Shown piece after piece: positions 1 through 7,551 of a stretch of 64,000 nucleotides of DNA. The position numbers and the translations under genes were made by a program. The stretch spans positions 310,001-374,000 of the forward strand of contig DHQY01000009.1 in the NCBI GenBank assembly GCA_002408205.1, in the 5' to 3' direction. Numbering within the stretch: position 1 is the first letter of the stretch; each line of letters begins with the position of its first letter. A model generated the notes under the pieces. That model worked only from the letters and a program-made list of their open reading frames with translations, made no database searches and had not been told where the DNA came from. The stretch comes from Bacteroidales bacterium UBA5326. Its GTDB lineage: Bacteria > Bacteroidota > Bacteroidia > Bacteroidales > UBA932.

Positions 1-291
1 GAAGTGCTCAGGAATCATTTGCTGGAGCAGGTAGACTGGGGCGAACTCGAATGTACCGAGACCGATTATAAATCCCGGATGGTGGAACGATGCCAAAAAA
101 AGGGGCGGCCGCTGAGTTTCAGGGTCGAGATGGGTTCGTCACAATCCGGGGAGCCATCTCTTTTCATTGCCGAGGCCCTCGTAGACGGACATGTTCTGGG
201 GCGTGGCGAAGGGCATACAAAAAAAGACGCGGAACAGGAAGCTTCGCGTCAGGCATGGCTCAGAGAATTTAACAGGGGAGTTACAAGGTAG
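1..291 (+). CDS. rnc: Ribonuclease III, C-terminal part (5' end outside window)
   Basis: Double-strand-specific endoribonuclease that processes rRNA precursors and mRNAs. Only the C-terminal ~96 residues are present; the reading frame is open to the left window edge. What remains is a double-stranded RNA-binding domain: an N-terminal DYKSRMVE helix, the strands around FRVEMG and FIAEALV, then the G-x-G-x-TKKDAEQEAS loop and helix that contacts the RNA backbone. The catalytic RNase III domain must lie upstream. The 3' end overlaps the convergent rhodanese gene by 11 bp. The domain call is firm; the full-length state cannot be judged. Confidence 0.88.
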   Translation, partial: EVLRNHLLEQVDWGELECTETDYKSRMVERCQKKGRPLSFRVEMGSSQSGEPSLFIAEALVDGHVLGRGEGHTKKDAEQEASRQAWLREFNRGVTR

Positions 292-700
292 GGGACTTTC
301 TCTTTTGCCGTTGTAATTTTGCTTCGTATTCCTCCCAGGCCACAGAACCGCCTTTCAGGCTATAGACGACACTATATCCGTTATCAAAAAGCAATTGAGC
401 TACCGTATTGGTTTTTCCTACACGACAATAGATGAATAATGTATCGGAAAAGCACATCTGGTCCTTCACGTCGGGGATAAAATCGAACGAGGCCGGTTCA
501 ATGTTAACAGCGCCGGGAATGTGTTTGTACATATAGTCTTCCGGTGTACGTAAATCAATAATCTGAGCATTGGGTGTGGCGTTGATCCCGGCCAGAAAAT
601 CGGCCGGTGAAAGATTAACAAGTTGTTGAGCCTTAGAGGGTATGGCGAAAGCGCATAAAAGAACAGTCAGAAAAAACAGACCGTAAATCTTGTGTCTCAT
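281..700 (-). CDS. Exported rhodanese-like protein
   Basis: A 139-residue protein with a signal peptide (hydrophobic core at residues 7-20, probable cleavage after SKA) and one rhodanese domain. Visible landmarks are IIDLRTPEDY (residues 47-56), HIPGAVNI (60-67) and an active-site loop with Cys92 in YCRVGKT. Rhodaneses carry sulfur or act as redox or phosphatase-like domains through this cysteine; the substrate cannot be told here. The C-terminal tail is basic. A weak -7-like element (TATATTTA, 721-728, minus strand) lies 20 nt before the start. It stands alone, convergent with rnc and divergent from the ATPase remnant. Confidence 0.85.
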   Translation of the reverse strand: MRHKIYGLFFLTVLLCAFAIPSKAQQLVNLSPADFLAGINATPNAQIIDLRTPEDYMYKHIPGAVNIEPASFDFIPDVKDQMCFSDTLFIYCRVGKTNTVAQLLFDNGYSVVYSLKGGSVAWEEYEAKLQRQKRKSPTL

Positions 701-741
701 TTTGTAAATGTTTTAAAGATTAAATATACAATAAATCTATA

Positions 742-1160
742 GTGTTTTACCGATTCCGTATTAGGCATGTGGAAGTTTTAAGAAGGCTTGCAGCCTATCT
801 TTCTGATAATTTCTGTCAAGAGTTCATCGCATCAGAAATATCCAGATTATTTGGCATTTCAGATCATACTGCCGAAAACTATTACTCCCATTTAAAAGAA
901 GCGTATCTGTTGCTGGGTGTTCCTAAATTCTCGTATAAGAGTAGGGAACGCGTTCGCAATGAAAAGGTTTATGACGTGGATGTCGCTTTTGTTTCAGAGA
1001 GAGAAGGAAGCTTCTCCACAGAGAATTTGGGGTGGCGGCTGAAAAATTCAAATGCGAAAATCTGTTACTCATCAATTTTGATGAAGACGAGGAAATGGAA
1101 AGGAATGGGCATATTATACAACTCATTCCTGCAACTAAATGGTTGGTAGGGATTTCATAG
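742..1160 (+). pseudogene. Decayed remnant of a DUF4143-type AAA+ ATPase
   Basis: The open frame from 742 reads like the C-terminal half of the Bacteroidetes AAA ATPases that end in DUF4143: RIRHVEVLRRLAAYLSDNF, a winged-helix-like stretch, EAYLLLGVPKFSYKSRERVR and FVSEREGSFSTENLG. Near 1030 the match moves to another frame, which reads VAAEKFKCENLLLINFDED, then GHIIQLIPATKWLVG, and stops at 1158-1160. That second piece is the usual family C-terminus. The whole N-terminal ATPase domain (Walker A and B) is missing, and sequence between the two pieces is lost. I read this as a dead gene with a 5' truncation and an internal deletion plus frameshift. Family assignment is from memory of the motif order. 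Confidence 0.72.
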
Positions 1161-1352
1161 GCATCTTTTTGTTTTGCACGCTTTGCACTCTTTTTGCACG
1201 CTATTCAAATTCATAATAAGTTCCAACGCTTGCCCCAAATTGTCTGAATATTTTCGATGTAATGTGTCAAAGGCCACAATATAGGGACAAGGCGAAAGAT
1301 TTGCTCACCAGCGAGAGGAGGTTGCTACAGACCTTGCTTCGCCTGGAGCCTG
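1161..1352. other. Intergenic stretch without recognisable gene
   Basis: About 190 bp between the ATPase remnant and the tRNA terminator. No open frame of note. TTTTGCACGCT occurs twice (1172-1182 and 1192-1202) with a degenerate copy between them. This could be further debris of the insertion that carried the ATPase, but I see no terminal inverted repeats or transposase remnant. Confidence 0.4.
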
Positions 1353-1402
1353 TAAAAAAATGAAAGAAGCCGGCTAAAAATCATTTTTTAGTCGGCCTTC
1401 TT
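1353..1402 (-). terminator. Rho-independent terminator of tRNA-Lys
   Basis: Inverted repeat 1364-1380 / 1385-1402: a GC-rich arm (GCCGGC against GTCGGC with one G-T wobble and one bulge) plus an A/T arm around a TCAT loop. Read on the minus strand, a run of seven T follows (1353-1359). It lies directly after the tRNA on that strand. Confidence 0.75.
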
Positions 1403-1405
1403 AAG

Positions 1406-1478
1406 TGACCTCGGAGGGGCTCGAACCCTCGACCCATTGATTAAGAGTCAATTGCTCTACCAACTGAGCTACGAAGTC
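1406..1478 (-). tRNA. tRNA-Lys (anticodon CTT)
   Basis: On the minus strand the 73-nt sequence folds as a cloverleaf: acceptor stem GACTTCG / CGAGGTC with one G-T pair, D arm AGCTCAGTTGGTAGAGC, anticodon arm TTGA-CTCTTAA-TCAA with CTT at the anticodon, and T arm with GGTTCGAGCCC. Discriminator base is A. The CCA end is not encoded. Confidence 0.95.
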
Positions 1479-1491
1479 TTGATTGGGGGTG

Positions 1492-1520
1492 CAAAGGTAT
1501 AAAATTTTTTCTTACTCCAA
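1492..1520 (-). promoter_or_regulatory. Promoter of tRNA-Lys
   Basis: Minus-strand -7 element TACCTTTG (1492-1499) and a TTGG at 1517-1520 about 18 nt upstream match the Bacteroidetes promoter pattern. The element ends 13 nt before the tRNA and lies inside the last codons of the DUF4270 gene. Confidence 0.65.
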
Positions 1521-2897
1521 CAGTACAGCGTAGGTAATTCGCACATAAGGCGGCCTGGAAGACAGATTCCCGTTCAGAACAACATTTTTGTAAGAATAGT
1601 TGTCAACATAGTAATTGGTGGTTGTTCCGGAGGAGTATGAATAATAATAGTAGCTGCTGGACGAAGAGCTTTCCGACTTAATGGTGGACATAATCCAGAG
1701 ATTGTCTTTTTGAGTACAAGGCTCTGTCTGTTTAAGCATTGCCTGGAGATGAGAGGTGATTTCAAAACTGTATTCCCATTTGGTGCGATTTAAAGTACCC
1801 CCGGGATTGTCGTTGTAAATATCTCCCAGTACCGTATAATACGTTAGCGTATCATTTACTGCTTTTTTGCACGGGTACAGGCTGGCGGGCGCCAGATCTG
1901 CCAGGGTGTAATCTTCGTTTTGAGGTGCTTCTATGGGTAATACAAGCTCGGCTCTGGAAATAAGTATCCGGTTACGGGGTACGGGAGGATTCTGCGCCAG
2001 TCCCCAATCTTCTATTTCCTTTATTAGTGCAGGCATATCCAGGCAGGGTTTTACTCCCGAGAGCCCTTCGTAGTAAATATATTTAGAAGGCTGGTCCGAG
2101 ATCAGGGCTTCTGACTGGTGTTTGGCGGTATTATAAGATATCCCGTAGGTGGTATTCATATAATAAGTCAGCAGGCTGTCTGCGTCACCTACTTTGTATT
2201 TCAGATACATGTATGCACTTGAAAGGTCCATGTAGTTGATCCTTCCGCCGTTTTCCACTCCCGGCATCGTTTCGGTTGTGAAATACAGTCCTTTGTAGCG
2301 TCTGGTAAAAGCCGCACTGCTGTCCCTTTCGGAAGAGTCGGCCTGCAACAGCTCATAGGCAAATGAATCGGTAAATTCTATTCTGAGGGTGTCCCGCCCC
2401 AGGAAAAGGGTCCCCGATTTGCTTACGGGAATGGGATCGTAACACGATTCATTGAAAGAAGAACTGTACACTTCCAGATTATCTAAATCTTTGGTGATCT
2501 TATATACAAAAACATTCTGCGGAATGTATCGCTCGTCCTGGTCAAATACCATAAATTCACTCATGGGAATATCCATAAATAGACTCTGTACGACCGGATC
2601 CTGTCCGTAATCCTCTTCGAGTGAATAAGGTGCATATTGTACCAAACCACCCACCACGGTGGTTCCGAACCATGGAGAATGAATGGCTCCAAAACCAACG
2701 TAAGAAGGCGAGGCCATATACATACTGTCAGCCAGGCAAGTGATCATGGGTGCCTGGAATTCCCGTGTGTTTATGCTCAGGATCTGGTTTGTGGGAATAA
2801 AATCCTGTCCCATCCGGTTATCTACAGGTACACAAGCGGAGAGGAAAAGAAAAGTTATAGATCCTGAAAGAAGTAAGCGACTGGCCCTGACTGTCAT
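1512..2897 (-). CDS. DUF4270 family lipoprotein
   Basis: A 461-residue protein with a lipoprotein signal: hydrophobic segment 8-21 and lipobox LSAC with Cys22. The body resembles the Bacteroidetes-specific DUF4270 family (G-x-DFIP near the N-terminus, a beta-rich body, a VRITYA-type end). Function is unknown; the signal places it in the outer or inner membrane facing the periplasm or surface. Residues 407-438 form a Ser/Tyr-rich low-complexity run. Its start overlaps the stop of the upstream starch-synthase-like gene by 4 bp (ATGA), so the two are translationally coupled. The same pairing is, from memory, common in Bacteroidales. Confidence 0.82.
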   Translation of the reverse strand: MTVRASRLLLSGSITFLFLSACVPVDNRMGQDFIPTNQILSINTREFQAPMITCLADSMYMASPSYVGFGAIHSPWFGTTVVGGLVQYAPYSLEEDYGQDPVVQSLFMDIPMSEFMVFDQDERYIPQNVFVYKITKDLDNLEVYSSSFNESCYDPIPVSKSGTLFLGRDTLRIEFTDSFAYELLQADSSERDSSAAFTRRYKGLYFTTETMPGVENGGRINYMDLSSAYMYLKYKVGDADSLLTYYMNTTYGISYNTAKHQSEALISDQPSKYIYYEGLSGVKPCLDMPALIKEIEDWGLAQNPPVPRNRILISRAELVLPIEAPQNEDYTLADLAPASLYPCKKAVNDTLTYYTVLGDIYNDNPGGTLNRTKWEYSFEITSHLQAMLKQTEPCTQKDNLWIMSTIKSESSSSSSYYYYSYSSGTTTNYYVDNYSYKNVVLNGNLSSRPPYVRITYAVLLE

Positions 2898-3721
2898 GTG
2901 GTTTCCAAGATTAGATCGTAGAATTGGTTGTAATCTGCTATGTATGTGCTTTCAGGGTCTTGTGGATTAACGTACGGAAGAACGGGGATGTTGTGATTCC
3001 TGGCAAATTCGGCAAGCTCGGGACTCACGGCCGGATGAGCCAGAACCACTCCGTTGGCGTATTGTATGCCCAGTTTAGCCAGGCTGACGGCATCGGGTTT
3101 TTCAAGAACTTCCGTGTCTTTGGCTTTTACACCGGGCATAAGGACCTTTGAGCGCATTTGTTCATTAAAAGTTTCGGCAGTAAGGTCATTGTAAAGTGAT
3201 AATACTACCTTGGCATTGGTAAACAAGGGATCGTCGCGGTAAGCTTTTTTCAGGTACAATGGCAGAAGATGACTTAACCATCCGTGACAGTGTACGATGT
3301 CTGGCTTCCACCGGAGCTTCTTTACCGTTTCAAGTACGCCTCTCGCAAAAAATATGCCCCGCTCGTCATTATCAGGAAAAAATGTATCGTCCTGGTCTCT
3401 GTAAATGAATTTTCTGTGGAAATAATCTTCGTTATCTATGAAATAGACCTGCATCCGGGCTGTGGAAATGGAGGCCACCTTAATGATGAGTGGCCGGTCA
3501 ATCTCTCTTATGATAATATTCATCCCTGAAAGACGGATCACTTCGTGCAGTTGATTCCTGCGTTCGTTAATGCATCCGTACCTGGGCATAAATGAGCGGA
3601 TCTCCCCGCCGGATTCCTGGATAGCCTGAGGAAGATAGCGACTGACAAATGCCATTTCCGACTGAGGCAGAAAAGGGTATATTTCTGAACTCACAAAAAG
3701 GATTCGTTTGGCCTCGGTCAT
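2894..3721 (-). CDS. Starch/glycogen synthase-like protein, N-terminal half only
   Basis: A 275-residue protein similar to the GT5 glycogen synthase N-terminal Rossmann domain: FVSSEIYPF at the start, a FMPRYG strand, and DIVHCHGWLSHLLPLYL in the middle. It lacks the KTGGL sugar-nucleotide motif (PQSEMAF stands at that site) and the whole C-terminal catalytic half. Bacteroidetes encode such short proteins next to DUF4270 genes, so this is probably the normal form and not a truncation. ADP-glucose transferase activity looks unlikely; annotation as glgA would mislead. A minus-strand -7 element lies at 3748-3755, 26 nt before the ATG. Confidence 0.75.
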   Translation of the reverse strand: MTEAKRILFVSSEIYPFLPQSEMAFVSRYLPQAIQESGGEIRSFMPRYGCINERRNQLHEVIRLSGMNIIIREIDRPLIIKVASISTARMQVYFIDNEDYFHRKFIYRDQDDTFFPDNDERGIFFARGVLETVKKLRWKPDIVHCHGWLSHLLPLYLKKAYRDDPLFTNAKVVLSLYNDLTAETFNEQMRSKVLMPGVKAKDTEVLEKPDAVSLAKLGIQYANGVVLAHPAVSPELAEFARNHNIPVLPYVNPQDPESTYIADYNQFYDLILETT

Positions 3722-3747
3722 TTTATGCTATATCCGTTAATTTCATA

Positions 3748-3755
3748 CAAAGGTA
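3748..3755 (-). promoter_or_regulatory. -7 element for starch-synthase-like/DUF4270 operon
   Basis: TACCTTTG on the minus strand, 26 nt from the start codon. No convincing -33 TTTG at the usual distance. Confidence 0.5.
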
Positions 3756-3778
3756 GCAAAAATTCTTAATACTTTATT

Positions 3779-3786
3779 TATCTTTG
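3779..3786 (+). promoter_or_regulatory. -7 element for ftsX operon
   Basis: TATCTTTG ending 11 nt before the ftsX ATG; divergent from the element at 3748-3755. The -33 element is not clear. Confidence 0.55.
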
Positions 3787-3797
3787 AAATCCGGTAT

Positions 3798-4688
3798 ATG
3801 GCACAACAAGATAAAAATATTATAAATCAGCAACTTGTTCATTCCTACCTGTCCTCGGTTATAAGCATATCGCTGGTGTTGCTTCTTATGGGTATAACAG
3901 GTCTGTTAGCGATAAATGCAAAGTCCGTATCTGACTATTTCAAGGAACACATTCATGTGGCGGTAGTTTTAAAACAAGACGTGAAAGATGCAGATTCAAC
4001 GTTACTTATGAGACAGGTAATGGCGGCGGGTCACGTCAGGGACGCAGTCCGCGGTATTTCTTACATATCCCGCGAACAGGGTGCCGGAGAGATGGCCGAA
4101 CTGTTAGGAACTGATTTTCTGGATGTCTTTGACTATAATCCGTTACCCGCTTCCATTGAATTGAAACTGAAGGCAGATTATGTGCAGACCGACAGCATTG
4201 CCGTTATGCAGACCAGCCTCATGAAATTCCCTTTTGTGCAGGAAGTCTCCTATGAGGCGCCTCTGGTAAGTGCTATTAATAACAACCTCAGACGAATAGG
4301 AATTGTGCTGGCAGCTGTGATTGCGGTACTTCTGTTCATTTCATTTGTTCTTATACATAATACCATAAGACTTTCCGTATATTCCCGTCGTTTTACCATC
4401 TACACCATGAGGCTCGTAGGTGCTACCAGGAGTTTTATAAGGAAACCTTTTATGATTCAGGCTTTCATACAGGGCCTGATTTCCTCGCTTATAGCCATAC
4501 TACTGTTAATGGGGCTGCTTTACCTGGTCCAGAAAGAATTTTCCGGAATTTTGATGCTTGTATCGCCTCACTTATTTCTTGCCGTGCTGGCCTGTATTGT
4601 AATTACAGGCATTATGCTGTGCCGGATTTCCACTTTCTTTGTGGTTAATAAAGTGGTCAGGCTTGACACATCGGCTTTCTATTATTGA
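3798..4688 (+). CDS. ftsX: Cell-division permease-like protein FtsX
   Basis: Inner-membrane partner of the FtsE ATPase; in other bacteria the pair controls cell-wall hydrolases at the septum. The 296 residues show the FtsX plan: TM1 at about 21-43, a periplasmic loop of ~130 residues, then three TM segments (about 168-190, 220-242, 256-280) separated by a cytoplasmic loop with RRFTIYTMRLVGATRSFIRKPFM. No ftsE lies beside it; in Bacteroidetes it is normally elsewhere. First gene of an operon with DUF3098, uppP and lpxH. Confidence 0.9.
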   Translation: MAQQDKNIINQQLVHSYLSSVISISLVLLLMGITGLLAINAKSVSDYFKEHIHVAVVLKQDVKDADSTLLMRQVMAAGHVRDAVRGISYISREQGAGEMAELLGTDFLDVFDYNPLPASIELKLKADYVQTDSIAVMQTSLMKFPFVQEVSYEAPLVSAINNNLRRIGIVLAAVIAVLLFISFVLIHNTIRLSVYSRRFTIYTMRLVGATRSFIRKPFMIQAFIQGLISSLIAILLLMGLLYLVQKEFSGILMLVSPHLFLAVLACIVITGIMLCRISTFFVVNKVVRLDTSAFYY

Positions 4689-4708
4689 TCAATCAACTAT
4701 ATAATACT

Positions 4709-4966
4709 ATGAAAAAAAATAATCCATATACAGACAACAAAGAGGATAGTTTTGCTCTTCCGCGTAAGAACGTCTTCCTTTTGATTATTGGACTTGGTAT
4801 TGTGGCTCTGGGTTTTATACTTCTCTCCGGGGGCAGATCTGCAGATCCTGACGTTTTTAACGGCCAGGCCCTTTTCAGTTTCAGACGTATGGTGTTGTCT
4901 CCCATTTTAATTTGCGGGGGATTTATTTTTGAAGTCATTGCCATAATGCGGGTGATCAAAAAATAA
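4709..4966 (+). CDS. DUF3098 membrane protein
   Basis: An 85-residue protein with two TM segments (about 22-42 and 60-80) joined by a loop with SGGRSADPDVFN and FSFRRMVLSP, the signature of DUF3098. The frame could open at a TTG overlapping the ftsX stop, but the ATG at 4709 gives the normal family length. Function unknown. The order ftsX-DUF3098-uppP is, from memory, conserved in Bacteroidetes, suggesting an envelope or division role. Confidence 0.82.
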   Translation: MKKNNPYTDNKEDSFALPRKNVFLLIIGLGIVALGFILLSGGRSADPDVFNGQALFSFRRMVLSPILICGGFIFEVIAIMRVIKK

Positions 4967-4973
4967 CATACAG

Positions 4974-5777
4974 ATGACCGGGTTTGAAGCGTTTTTATTA
5001 GGGCTGCTGCAGGGACTGACCGAATTTCTTCCAGTAAGCAGCAGTGGACATTTATTGATAGCCAAAGAATTCTTTGGTATTGAAACCCAGGATGCCACTT
5101 TCGAGATTGTAGTGCATGCCGCTACGGTTCTCAGCACTATTGTGGTGTTCCGTAAATCACTCTGGAACATGGTCTCGGATTCTGTCCGTTTTCGCAGAAC
5201 GCCCCATTCGCTGTTGGCGTTGAGGATACTTGTATCCATGATCCCTGTTCTGGTGGTGGGTCTTTTTTTCAAAGATAAAGTGGAAGCTCTTTTCTCAGGC
5301 GGAATCACATTTGTGGGATTCATGCTCATTCTGACCTCATTACTTCTTATTCTGGCCCAATGGATGACTACCCGTCGGAGTGACAAGGCACATCCCATTG
5401 GTTATCGCGATGCTTTCGTTATTGGCATTGCCCAGGCATGCGCTGTTGTGCCGGGACTTTCCCGTTCCGGAGCCACCATTGCTACCGGGCTTTGCATGGG
5501 CAACTACAAAGATAAAGTGGCTCCCTTTTCTTTTATGATGGTTCTGGTGCCTGTTCTGGGAGAAGCTTTCCTTGAGATCCTCGATGGCGGCTTTTCGCCC
5601 GCTGTGTCCGGATTGTCTTTGACTTCGCTGCTTATAGGTTTTACTACTGCTTTTGTTGCAGGCCTTTTTGCCTGCCGGTTCATGATCGCTATTGTACGCA
5701 GGGTTAAATTTACCTGGTTCGCGTTATATTGTTTGCTTGCAGGGGCAGCCTGCCTGATAGTTCCGCTTTTTAAATGA
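4974..5777 (+). CDS. uppP: Undecaprenyl-diphosphate phosphatase
   Basis: Dephosphorylates undecaprenyl diphosphate to recycle the lipid carrier for peptidoglycan and O-antigen precursors; also gives bacitracin resistance. Both catalytic signatures are present: EFLPVSSSGH at 17-26 (Glu17, Ser-rich loop) and PGLSRSGAT at 160-168 (Arg164). About eight TM segments in 267 residues, the usual length. Starts 7 nt after DUF3098; its stop overlaps lpxH by 4 bp. Confidence 0.95.
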   Translation: MTGFEAFLLGLLQGLTEFLPVSSSGHLLIAKEFFGIETQDATFEIVVHAATVLSTIVVFRKSLWNMVSDSVRFRRTPHSLLALRILVSMIPVLVVGLFFKDKVEALFSGGITFVGFMLILTSLLLILAQWMTTRRSDKAHPIGYRDAFVIGIAQACAVVPGLSRSGATIATGLCMGNYKDKVAPFSFMMVLVPVLGEAFLEILDGGFSPAVSGLSLTSLLIGFTTAFVAGLFACRFMIAIVRRVKFTWFALYCLLAGAACLIVPLFK

Positions 5778-6547
5778 GCAGGTATTATTTTTTATCGGAT
5801 GTGCACCTGGGACTTCAGGTAGGTGATCCGCAGGGGAGGGAACGTCGTCTGGTCGCTTTTCTGGACAGCCTGGGACCCGGAACGGGGGGCGTTTTTCTGT
5901 TGGGAGATCTTTTTGATTTCTGGTATGAATACAAATATGTCATACCCCGCGGCTATACACGGGTTCTGGGAGCGCTGGCCCGTCTGACAGACAGAGGAAT
6001 CCCCGTTCATTTTTTTGCAGGGAACCATGACTGCTGGACGTTCGGGTTCCTGGAAAATGAGATTGGTCTGATCGTACACCGGGATGAGTTGTACATAGAA
6101 CTGGACGGGAAACATTTTCTCCTGGCACACGGAGATCTTATGGGACGCGTAAAACCGGGTTACCGTGTACTTCAGAAAATTTTCCGTGCCCGTTTTCCCA
6201 ATCTGTTGTTTCGCGCCATACATCCCAGGTGGGCTTTTTCCATTGCCAGCGAATGGTCCCGGCATAACAGACTTTCAAAAGGCATACGTTACGAATATAA
6301 AGGAGAAGAAGAACCGTCGTTCCGGTATGCTGCACAATATCCATATCCGGTGGATTATTGCATTATCGGGCATATTCATTCACCGGCCAGGTGCCGCCTG
6401 CCCAAAGGGGGAGAGCTTATTGTCCTGGGAGATTGGGTGTCAGTTGGCTCTTCGGGTTCCGTAAGGGCTGATGTTGGGATCTTTGGGGGCGCCGAAGAGG
6501 GAAAAGTAGAGGTAATAGAAGCGCCCGTCGTGGTACATCTGGACTAA
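5774..6547 (+). CDS. lpxH: UDP-2,3-diacylglucosamine diphosphatase (LpxH type)
   Basis: Metallophosphoesterase of lipid A synthesis; hydrolyses UDP-2,3-diacylglucosamine to lipid X and UMP at the inner-membrane face. Metal-binding motifs are in order: DVH (9-11), GDLFD (44-48), GNHD (83-86), a central AHGD and a C-terminal GHIHSP. 257 residues. Start codon overlaps the uppP stop (ATGA). The last ~36 codons (6440-6547) are antisense to the 3' end of the DUF4294 gene; the LpxH core ends with the LGDW strand before or at the beginning of that overlap. Confidence 0.9.
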   Translation: MSRYYFLSDVHLGLQVGDPQGRERRLVAFLDSLGPGTGGVFLLGDLFDFWYEYKYVIPRGYTRVLGALARLTDRGIPVHFFAGNHDCWTFGFLENEIGLIVHRDELYIELDGKHFLLAHGDLMGRVKPGYRVLQKIFRARFPNLLFRAIHPRWAFSIASEWSRHNRLSKGIRYEYKGEEEPSFRYAAQYPYPVDYCIIGHIHSPARCRLPKGGELIVLGDWVSVGSSGSVRADVGIFGGAEEGKVEVIEAPVVVHLD

Positions 6548-7120
6548 TTCTTCCAATACTTTGTCTTCGCCGTATTTATCGTAAGGCTTCCTCATGTCGG
6601 CTCCAAAAAGTCTGGCTACACCCTGCCAGAACGAAGCCGTCAGGCCTCCCCTGTAATCTTTAACAATGTAGAAAGTTGTCTGCCCGAGTTCCCGATCGAT
6701 AAGCCTGAGCAGAATGCGTCCCTGGTTAAAGGTGAGCTTTCGGAGCGGTGCCTCGAATTCTGCAAAAAGTTCCTTTTCCACTTGCTGCAGGTACTTTTCC
6801 CTTTGTTTACGGGTAAAATGTGTCGAGGCCAGAATACTGTCAGTCCGGTCTATCCGGGCTTTTGCCTGTAATGCGTAGGGATACGCCTTGGCAAAATTGT
6901 GCACGGTCCGGTAGTACTCCCGCCATGCCTTGTCGTTTTTGTTCTTTTTAGGACGATTGTATACGTAAACAGGTTTCAGATTACCAACATACAGCGTATC
7001 TCCGTTCTCAATGATATACCCCATCACTGGTTTTTCCTTTCTTTCGGGTTGCTGTCCGGAAAGGGGCAACGCGGCGAAAGACACAGATAATAATACTATC
7101 AGGAATATAGTCTTTTTCAT
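6440..7120 (-). CDS. DUF4294 family exported protein
   Basis: 226 residues with a signal peptide (MKKTIFLIVLLSV...). The mature part is basic, mostly helical, and carries the family landmarks YRTVHNFAKAYPYA, LRKLTFNQGRILLRLIDRE and DGRFYYLYFSLFG. Function unknown. The ATG at 7120 is chosen because it overlaps the stop of the upstream RsbW-like gene (ATGA) and gives a clean signal peptide; an in-frame ATG at 7141 would add seven polar residues. It is the last gene of the signalling operon, and 108 bp of its 3' end are shared antisense with lpxH. Confidence 0.8.
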   Translation of the reverse strand: MKKTIFLIVLLSVSFAALPLSGQQPERKEKPVMGYIIENGDTLYVGNLKPVYVYNRPKKNKNDKAWREYYRTVHNFAKAYPYALQAKARIDRTDSILASTHFTRKQREKYLQQVEKELFAEFEAPLRKLTFNQGRILLRLIDRELGQTTFYIVKDYRGGLTASFWQGVARLFGADMRKPYDKYGEDKVLEELVQMYHDGRFYYLYFSLFGAPKDPNISPYGTRRAN

Positions 7121-7524
7121 GTTACCTCTATGCAGAAGCAAAAAACGTTCCGGTTTTCCCGTCGCTCATAATGCAGGTCGTGGCTGATTTTTTTTACAAG
7201 ATGGATCCCCAGGCCTCCGATGGGACGTTCCTCTACGGGGAGGTCAATATTTGCATTCTCCTTTTCCAACGGGTTAAAAGGGATGCCGCCGTCGTTCAGG
7301 ATGGCCGAGAACGTGTTGCCCAATAAGGTCATAGCTACAAGTATCGTATCCGGAGGATCGCCCGGTTTGTACCCGTAAAGAACAATGTTACTGAACATTT
7401 CGTCCAGGGCGAGCTTGATCTTATACTGCATGGGAAGAGGCACGCCGTGGCTGTCCAGGAAGGCTTCTGCCGAGTCAAGAAGCCGGTCCAGTTCCGATAG
7501 CTTGTTTTCCAGTTGCAGGGTCAT
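7117..7524 (-). CDS. RsbW-like ATP-binding protein (GHKL anti-sigma-type kinase)
   Basis: 135 residues of a stand-alone HATPase_c domain of the RsbW/SpoIIAB type: N-box DEMFSNIVLYGY (about 66-77), G1 box LNDGGIPFNP (about 95-104) and G2 box IGGLGIHLVKK. RsbW-type proteins bind ATP, phosphorylate STAS anti-anti-sigma factors and may sequester sigma factors. No STAS protein or sigma factor lies in this cluster. It sits 27 nt after the PP2C phosphatase gene, the gene order typical of partner-switching modules, so it is probably the downstream output or regulator of that phosphatase. Confidence 0.82.
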   Translation of the reverse strand: MTLQLENKLSELDRLLDSAEAFLDSHGVPLPMQYKIKLALDEMFSNIVLYGYKPGDPPDTILVAMTLLGNTFSAILNDGGIPFNPLEKENANIDLPVEERPIGGLGIHLVKKISHDLHYERRENRNVFCFCIEVT

Positions 7525-7551
7525 AGAAGGTCAAAAATCGTAAATCAAAGG

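Noticed and set aside
1172..1202. Short TTTTGCACGCT direct repeats as a CRISPR or attachment site
   Set aside because: Only two exact copies 20 bp apart with a degenerate third; no cas genes, spacers or second flank.
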